DNA from: Gammaproteobacteria bacterium UBA7449
GTDB taxonomy: Bacteria; Pseudomonadota; Gammaproteobacteria; Pseudomonadales; Pseudohongiellaceae
Assembly (NCBI GenBank): GCA_002477465.1
Contig: DLPV01000042.1
Location: 140,954 to 187,499 of the forward strand
Reading direction: 5' to 3'
DNA: 46,546 nt
Below the pieces are notes generated by a model, which saw only the letters and a list, made by a program, of their open reading frames with translations, was not told the origin of the DNA and ran no database searches. Positions 41,274 through 46,546 of this stretch are shown here, in pieces; within the stretch, counting starts at the first letter, position 1; each line of letters starts with the position of its first letter. Position numbers and translations under genes: made by a program.

Positions 41274-42494
41274 ATGAATTTACGTCTTGGTCTATTCGCG
41301 GCAGCGTCGCTGTTGACGTCATCTGTTTTTATTCTCCCCCAGGCTTCAGCTCAGCGTGGAGCGCCACCGCCGCTACCGGAAGGTCCGGGTAAACAGCTGG
41401 TGATGAACGTTTGTTCAACTTGCCACAGCACGGCAACGATTTCTCGAGCTGCGGGCTTCAGTACTGCCGCTGAGTGGCGCAGTTTATTCTCTACTATGAT
41501 TGAGTTGAACGATGCTCAGGCGACTACAATAGCTAATTATCTAGCTGAACACTTTCCTGAAGATGTTTCCCGACGTCCGAATCTCATTGCCGGAGATACT
41601 GAAATCGAGATTATTGAATGGACGGTACCTACCCTCGGTCAACGCTCTAGAGACCCGGTAGAGGCACCAGATGGCTCTATTTGGTGGACGGGTATGTGGG
41701 CGAGTCTGACAGGGCGCCTTGATCCTGAAACCGGCATCATGGAAGAGTACAAATTACCACCCACTTCCAGGCCCCATACGGTGGTGCCCGATTCCGAGGG
41801 CAATATCTGGTACACCGGGAACAGCAATGCCACCGTCGGCAAGCTGGATCCAACTACGGGTGAAGTTACCGAATACGAGACTGAGGCCAGAGACCCACAC
41901 TCAGCAGTCTTTCACCCTAACGGCAATCTCTATTTCACGGCACAGGGTGCAGCAGTGTTGGGTCGCCTGAATCCGGAGACTGGTGACCTCGCTGAGATTG
42001 ATGTTGAGCCGCGGCCCTACGGAATTAAGGTCGATAGCAAAGGCACGGTGTGGGTAGCATTCAATGGCACTAACAAGATCGGTGCGCTGGATCCCAATAC
42101 CATGGACATACGCTATTACGAAGTGCCAGATGAGCGCACCCGTGTACGCCGTCTGGATCTGGATGGTAATGACATAGTCTGGTTTGTGAATTCCACGATG
42201 GGCAAAATCGGCAGGCTGGATCCAGCGACCGGAGAAATCACCCAATGGGACTCGCCTAGTGGCCCGCGTTCACACCCTTACTCCATGGCGGTGATCGATG
42301 ATGTTATTTGGTACAACGAGTCAGGCATGCGACCTGATGCTCTGGTGCGATTTAATCCGCAAACCGAGTCCTTTCAGAGTTGGGCGATTCCTTCCGGTGT
42401 GGGAATCATCCGCAATACCTGGGTGACAGAGGCCGGTAATTTGCTGATTCATCAGTCAAGCTCGAATCAGGTTGGCTTGGTTAAGATCAATTAG
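41274..42494 (+). CDS. Cytochrome c-Vgb-like beta-propeller fusion protein
   Basis: A 406-residue exported protein from the ATG at 41274 (AGGA lies 8 bases upstream; the ATG at 41265 is too close to it). After a signal peptide (LLTSSVFILPQASA) comes a short single-haem region with CSTCH (C47, C50, H51), then a beta-propeller of repeats with SIWWTG, NIWYTG and TVWVAF blades, resembling virginiamycin B lyase-like propellers. Such fusions may bind haem c and oxidise or sense a partner. Divergent from the quinoprotein gene, so it could accept its electrons. Substrate of the propeller unknown. Confidence 0.83.
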   Translation: MNLRLGLFAAASLLTSSVFILPQASAQRGAPPPLPEGPGKQLVMNVCSTCHSTATISRAAGFSTAAEWRSLFSTMIELNDAQATTIANYLAEHFPEDVSRRPNLIAGDTEIEIIEWTVPTLGQRSRDPVEAPDGSIWWTGMWASLTGRLDPETGIMEEYKLPPTSRPHTVVPDSEGNIWYTGNSNATVGKLDPTTGEVTEYETEARDPHSAVFHPNGNLYFTAQGAAVLGRLNPETGDLAEIDVEPRPYGIKVDSKGTVWVAFNGTNKIGALDPNTMDIRYYEVPDERTRVRRLDLDGNDIVWFVNSTMGKIGRLDPATGEITQWDSPSGPRSHPYSMAVIDDVIWYNESGMRPDALVRFNPQTESFQSWAIPSGVGIIRNTWVTEAGNLLIHQSSSNQVGLVKIN

Positions 42495-42572
42495 AGCGGC
42501 AGTTAGCTGCAGAGCGCACAAACAAGCAGGCGGTGGATAGTAAAACAAGAAGCACACACTCTGCTGGGCGAA

Positions 42573-42886
42573 TCGCGTCAGTGGTTTAAATCGTCAGCGG
42601 GACTGGAGGTTTCAGAAACATCGCGGGACTGGGCATTCTGCCCTTGCGCCATTTAGCAGGACAATATGCTGATCGTGCCTGATGCTCTCGAAGATGCGCG
42701 CTTTAAGAATAATTCTTTGATACTACTGGAGCCCCATATTTCGCTTTTGTGACGGGGGCTCTGGTCACGCCTGCGGGATACAAGCTGGGCACCTTGTGTG
42801 TTGTAACCGGCTCAGAGCCGAGGGAACTCTCGTACGCGCAACAGGATGTTCTCAAGTTGCTGGCCTGTCAGGCTAGATCTGCATGA
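42573..42886 (+). pseudogene. Decayed GAF-domain gene fragment
   Basis: Translation of the plus strand recovers a GAF domain in pieces: RQWFKSSAGLEVSETSRDWAFC in one frame, a TAG stop at 42654, then LIVPDALEDARF and LLEPHIS in the same frame to a stop at 42750. After a shift of one base the frame from about 42749 gives TGALVTPAGYKLGTLCVV and RELSYAQQDVLKLLA to the stop at 42884. These are the classic GAF strings of signalling proteins (phosphodiesterase or kinase sensor domains), so this is an N- and C-terminally incomplete remnant. It overlaps the 3' end of the symporter gene by a few bases on the opposite strand. No intact start is seen. Confidence 0.8.
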
Positions 42887-44369
42887 CGCGATCGATATCT
42901 TTCGCAAGAACCGGCTTTTTCGTCACCAGCGATACGCCAATAAATAACACCATCGACGTGATAAAAGCCACTAGAGGACCGCTGATGCCGTAGGGCAGCA
43001 CGATTCCCGCCAGCTGAACTGAAAAGTTGATCAGCAGCGCAGCGCTAATCGCTGTGACAGCGCCGGCAACAGACGCGCCGCGCCAGTTTAACCCGACAGC
43101 CACCACCGGAAAGATAGAAGCCGCAAAAGTGCCCCAGCCAAATGCGCCCAGCAGCGCGACCAAGGTCGCGTCGGCAAAATGTGAGTAGAGCGCAAAGCCT
43201 GCCGCAACTGTAGCCAGTAAAACTGTCACCACCCGCGCCCAAAAAAGTTCGTTCTTCACGCTGTGCCCGCGCACGGCCTTGGGAATGTCATGGATTATCG
43301 CGGCGGTACCGATGTTTAGGAAGGCATCTGAGGTCGACATAATTGCCGCAAACAAGCCGGCAAAGACGATCCCGGCCAGCAGCGGATTTGCAAACACGGA
43401 GAGAAAGGTAGATGCGGCATCATCTGGCAGGGTCAGGGGATCTACCACACCATCGATCACTGCGGCACGCATGATAATACCGATAGAGATCCATAGCAGT
43501 GCTGCCATGACGTAACCGAACAGTGACATAGGCAGGATGTTGCGATTGTCGGTCATCTTCTTGTTCATCATCATTTTTGTAATGAGATGGGGTTGCCCGG
43601 CGAGACCCAGGCCAAATACAAAAAACCAGCCCAGGGATGCCATGACGCCAGCGGCACCAAAAGGCATCATCGCCTCGGAGTCATCAGCCAGAATGATCGA
43701 GGTCGCTTCCTGCATACCGCCTTCAAAGACAGACATGGCTGTCATCAGTATTAGGGAACCAGCAACAATCATGATGGCGCCCTGCACTACATCGGTGTAG
43801 ACGCTGGCGATGATGCCGCCAGTGACACAGTAAAATATTAGAACTGCTGATGAAATAACGACACAGCTCACCAGGCCGATATCAGCAAATGTCTCAGTGC
43901 CGGAAAGAATTGCCTGCATGACTACCGCCATGGCCAAAATCTGAGTGGCGAGGTAGCCCATCACGCCCAGAACTATGGTCACGGCCATCAGAAAACGCAC
44001 GGCCTCGCTGCTGTAGCGGGCAGCGACCACATCCGGCAGCGACAAACAATCCCGCAGCTCAGCAATCATACGGATGCGCTTGGCTACCAGAAAGAACCCA
44101 ATGGCATAGCCGATGGAGGAAATCACCACCATCCAGAATGAACTGACGCCAATTGAATAGACCAGCCCAGGGCCGCCCACGAAGCCGAAGCCGCTGAGGG
44201 TGCTGGAGAACAGGGCCAATGCGACCACGATGGGTCCGAGTCCGCGACCTGCGATAAAGAAATCACTGCTGTCGTGGGTGCGCCGCATCGCCCACAATCC
44301 CGTGACGATGCAAAACAACATATAAATGACGACAGCGCCAACAATTATTTCCTGGCGATACGCTTCCAT
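42873..44369 (-). CDS. Sodium:solute symporter (SSF family)
   Basis: A 498-residue SSF-type symporter with about 13 transmembrane segments; recognisable strings are SSDFFIAGRGLGPIVVALALFSSTLSG and the central GGIIASVYTDVVQGAIM. The family includes acetate/lactate, amino acid and pantothenate carriers. The solute is not predictable. It starts 3 bases after the small membrane-protein gene, so the two are one operon. The 3' end overlaps the decayed GAF fragment on the opposite strand. The ATG at 44369 is the natural start. Confidence 0.88.
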   Translation of the reverse strand: MEAYRQEIIVGAVVIYMLFCIVTGLWAMRRTHDSSDFFIAGRGLGPIVVALALFSSTLSGFGFVGGPGLVYSIGVSSFWMVVISSIGYAIGFFLVAKRIRMIAELRDCLSLPDVVAARYSSEAVRFLMAVTIVLGVMGYLATQILAMAVVMQAILSGTETFADIGLVSCVVISSAVLIFYCVTGGIIASVYTDVVQGAIMIVAGSLILMTAMSVFEGGMQEATSIILADDSEAMMPFGAAGVMASLGWFFVFGLGLAGQPHLITKMMMNKKMTDNRNILPMSLFGYVMAALLWISIGIIMRAAVIDGVVDPLTLPDDAASTFLSVFANPLLAGIVFAGLFAAIMSTSDAFLNIGTAAIIHDIPKAVRGHSVKNELFWARVVTVLLATVAAGFALYSHFADATLVALLGAFGWGTFAASIFPVVAVGLNWRGASVAGAVTAISAALLINFSVQLAGIVLPYGISGPLVAFITSMVLFIGVSLVTKKPVLAKDIDRVMQI

Positions 44370-44372
44370 GTC

Positions 44373-44909
44373 CTAGTCCTGGTTTTCTTCCTGCTGACAC
44401 TCTTTCAACAGTGCATTGAATTCTGCTTCGTCTGCTTCGGTGAAAATAAAATGGCGAAAGCCCAGGGTGTAAATAGCCACTAGTGGGATAGCGCCTAGCC
44501 AGGTGCCATACATTTGCCAGGCGGTAGGGATAGGGAAGCCCATGAAGTAGCCGGTCTCACCAGTGCGTAAGAACTCCTGGTGAGTGCTGAACATTGCCCA
44601 CCATATCAGTAGCATGATGACCAGCGAGACAGCCATGGCGACCACAAATTTGGGGCTTCGGTGTCGCTCGGAGACACCAAGAATGGCAAGGCAAACAACC
44701 AGGGTCAACAGTAGGGCGTTAAAAGCGAAGGCCAGTCCACCAATATGTTCCAATCGAGCCGCACCGTCTTCCCCAACCACCATGCCAGGAAACTCAGGAT
44801 GAGGTAAGCCACCAGCATTGGGAACTGTTTCCGCCAAGCCAATGGCGAGCAGAATAATCCCCATCAGCGAACAAATGGCGAAAATCCAATAGATTATTCC
44901 TCGGGTCAT
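44373..44909 (-). CDS. Small multi-helix membrane partner of the symporter
   Basis: A 178-residue protein with about four hydrophobic segments (starting MTRGIIYWIFAICSLMGIILLAIGL) and a charged C-terminus (FTEADEAEFNALLKECQQEENQD). It precedes the SSF gene by 3 bases. I do not recognise a named family; pairing of SSF symporters with a small membrane protein suggests it may be a subunit or regulator of the carrier. The start at 44909 was chosen over 44969 because it starts the membrane segment; neither has a strong ribosome binding site. A VGEDGAARLEHIGG loop lies outside the membrane. Confidence 0.7.
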   Translation of the reverse strand: MTRGIIYWIFAICSLMGIILLAIGLAETVPNAGGLPHPEFPGMVVGEDGAARLEHIGGLAFAFNALLLTLVVCLAILGVSERHRSPKFVVAMAVSLVIMLLIWWAMFSTHQEFLRTGETGYFMGFPIPTAWQMYGTWLGAIPLVAIYTLGFRHFIFTEADEAEFNALLKECQQEENQD

Positions 44910-45179
44910 TTGGCTTTCAGGCTCCGCGAATTGAAAGTTCCTTAGTAGTTGCGGGCAGAGCATAAACACGCGGCCCGATAGAGTCTAGGAAAAACGACGG
45001 CGTGCCCCTGTTTTCAGGCGCAGCCGTCCTTGTTTGTGCTGCCCGCGCAGTTCGCCGAGTCAGGGCTTGGAGCCTCAGTCTGCCTTGACAACTAAGCCGG
45101 GACAGTCCATTTTCCCTAGTCCGCCGAGGCCCTTGCGCTAGCGGTCGGACACTCAATTCTAGAGGTAATAAGAGGTAGA

Positions 45180-46343
45180 ATGACAATGCTTAAAACCAGC
45201 CTCCGAGAAAACAGCCCGGGCATGCTGAAAATCGGCCTGACAGGCTTGCTCCTGGCCACTTCGGTTACGGCCTTGGCCCAACGTGGAGCAATTACGCCAG
45301 ACGCCCACGCCGGTCAGCAGCCCATTAACAATTTACCCAATCCATATGAAACGCAACGGGATTTCGGCACGCTGCCAGACGGTCGTCGCTGGGGTTCGGT
45401 GAGCGCGGTCAACGTGGACGTGGATGGCGTCCACATCTGGGCGGGAGACCGTTGTGGCACTAATTCCTGTGCCACCTCAGACGTGGATCCAATGGTGAAG
45501 CTCGATCCAACAGGTCGTGTCGTCGATTCTCTTGGTGCCGGACAAATCATCTGGCCCCACGGTATGGATATTGATGCGGAAGGCAATATCTGGGTCGCGG
45601 ATGCCCGACTCGCCAATGAGCGAGAAATTGAAGCAAACCCCGCAGCGCGCAATCACGGCAGCTCAGTGCTCAAATTCAGCCCCGATGGCGAGTTACTGAT
45701 GGTCATCGGCACTCCCGGTGAGATGGGCGATCCGCCAACGCATCTGACTGAACCTAATGACGTATTGGTGGCACCAAACGGCCGCATCTATATTGGTGAG
45801 ACTCACGGTGCCCAGTTCCAGGACGAGCCAGGCCCTAATTCCAAGAGCCGCATCACTATTTGGGAGCCAGATGGTACCTATGTGGGTTCCTTCGGGGAAT
45901 GGGGTCAGGAAGATGGTCAATTCCGTGCACCGCATTCACTGGCCATGGACTCACAGGGCCGCCTGTTTGTTGCCGACCGTGGTAACAACCGCATCCAGAT
46001 TTTCACCCAGGACGGTGAGCATCTCGACACCTGGTACCAGTTCAGTCGAAACAGCGGCATCTTCATCGACAAGAGCAACGACTGGTTGTATGCCATCGAC
46101 TCGGAGTCGGATCCTAACTACAACCCTGGCGGTTGGCGCAAGGGCCTCAGGGTCGGTAGTGCCAGGACCGGGGAGGTGTACTACTTCGTGCCTGAGCATG
46201 TTTCACCTGAGCGCTCATCCGGTATGGGTGGTGTCGGCTCAATGGGTGAGGGTGTGACGGTAGATGGAGCTGGCAATGTGTATGCCGGCGAGGTTGGCCC
46301 GATTCAGGGTATGACCAGGTTCGTCCCACGTCTGATTCCATAG
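45180..46343 (+). CDS. Exported NHL-repeat beta-propeller protein
   Basis: A 387-residue protein with a signal peptide (LTGLLLATSVTALAQ) and NHL-type propeller repeats (WPHGMDIDAEGNIWVADA, EPNDVLVAPNGRIYIGE, APHSLAMDSQGRLFVADRGNNRIQ). The arrangement resembles peptidyl-alpha-hydroxyglycine amidating lyase-like propellers, but the catalytic residues are not certain. Two Cys (GDRCGTNSC) could form a disulfide. AGAGGT precedes the ATG. Divergent from the symporter operon with 270 bases between, and followed by a strong terminator. Substrate unknown; perhaps a periplasmic lyase or binding protein. Confidence 0.83.
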   Translation: MTMLKTSLRENSPGMLKIGLTGLLLATSVTALAQRGAITPDAHAGQQPINNLPNPYETQRDFGTLPDGRRWGSVSAVNVDVDGVHIWAGDRCGTNSCATSDVDPMVKLDPTGRVVDSLGAGQIIWPHGMDIDAEGNIWVADARLANEREIEANPAARNHGSSVLKFSPDGELLMVIGTPGEMGDPPTHLTEPNDVLVAPNGRIYIGETHGAQFQDEPGPNSKSRITIWEPDGTYVGSFGEWGQEDGQFRAPHSLAMDSQGRLFVADRGNNRIQIFTQDGEHLDTWYQFSRNSGIFIDKSNDWLYAIDSESDPNYNPGGWRKGLRVGSARTGEVYYFVPEHVSPERSSGMGGVGSMGEGVTVDGAGNVYAGEVGPIQGMTRFVPRLIP

Positions 46344-46362
46344 CGGCGATCAGCTATTTCGC

Positions 46363-46395
46363 AAAAAGGCGAAGCTTCAGGGCTTCGCCTTTTTT
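46363..46395 (+). terminator. Intrinsic terminator of the NHL-repeat gene
   Basis: GGCGAAGC (46368-46375) and GCTTCGCC (46382-46389) form a perfect 8-base stem with a 6-base loop, extended by A5 before and T-run after (46390-46395). It lies 20 bases after the stop codon. Confidence 0.92.
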
Positions 46396-46546
46396 GTGGG
46401 TGGCTCAAACCTTTGGGCTATCTAACAACCCGGCCCACAAACCCGTATAATTGCGTCTCACCATTTATAAAGCCTGCAGTAATCGTGTTTAGTTTCAACC
46501 AATATAGAGTTTTTCTCAGTCTTAAGTTAGTCGCAATCTTGTTTGC

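Noticed and set aside
1..46546. CRISPR arrays, tRNA, rRNA, insertion sequences, phage genes, attachment sites, replication origin
   Set aside because: Reading both strands by eye showed no evenly spaced direct repeats, no cloverleaf-like segment with CCA end, no transposase or integrase motifs.

Overview
The window looks like a chromosome segment of an aerobic, heterotrophic, probably marine Gammaproteobacterium. The evidence is a close match of one gene to gammaproteobacterial Lrp, TrhO and NhaA of proteobacterial type, a TonB-dependent receptor behind a cobalamin riboswitch, many Sec/Tat-exported oxidases and hydrolases, and moderate GC. No phage, transposase, integrase, CRISPR array, rRNA or tRNA gene was recognised. 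The taxon is inferred from gene style, not from a marker gene.

Layout. 1-6.2 kb: small conserved proteins (an UrcA-like protein on the minus strand, then trhO and a PaaI-type thioesterase), an exported protein ending in a CxxCH haem-binding module, a decayed zf-TFIIB-like gene, an exported cupin and two tandem paralogous lipoproteins. 7-11 kb: an nhaA gene broken by one frameshift, a small membrane protein, a fatty acid desaturase whose frame runs into the convergent gene, and an M28 peptidase. 11.2-18.2 kb: a Tat-exported amidase, an exported protein of unknown function, lrp divergent from alanine dehydrogenase (ald), and a two-gene GMC flavoprotein dehydrogenase (subunit 3 plus flavoprotein) closed by a clear terminator. 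18.2-25.6 kb: DUF411 copper-type protein, cyanophycinase-like S51 peptidase, an exported two-repeat NIPSNAP-like protein, a Tat-exported beta-lactamase-family hydrolase, and a btuB-like receptor with an upstream cobalamin riboswitch divergent from a YceI-family protein. 25.8-28.7 kb: DUF418 and MATE membrane proteins.

28.8-38.2 kb is the most coherent block: eight plus-strand genes with very short gaps. A DUF3500 protein and a gamma-glutamyltransferase-family enzyme precede a complete coxG-S-L-M-D-E set, which encodes a three-subunit molybdenum hydroxylase (2Fe-2S, molybdopterin and FAD subunits) with its maturation ATPase and VWA protein. The S-L-M order and an RGAGR-type loop place it with the form II 'CO dehydrogenase-like' enzymes, whose natural substrate is often not CO. 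The linked GGT-family and DUF3500 genes suggest an organic substrate.

38.2-46.5 kb: an orphan macro-domain protein, a PQQ-type quinoprotein divergent from a cytochrome c/beta-propeller fusion, a decayed GAF-domain gene, a sodium:solute symporter with a small membrane partner, and an exported NHL-repeat protein followed by a strong terminator.

Taken together, the region looks specialised for periplasmic oxidation and amide or peptide hydrolysis (M28, amidase, S51, GGT family, GMC, quinoprotein), with alanine dehydrogenase and Lrp linking amino acids to central metabolism. At least three broken genes (nhaA, a zf-TFIIB-like gene, a GAF gene) and a possible fourth remnant after coxE show local gene decay or assembly error. 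The best candidates for new biology are the GGT/DUF3500-linked molybdenum hydroxylase operon with its variant active-site loop, and the cobalamin riboswitch with an enlarged P4 loop.
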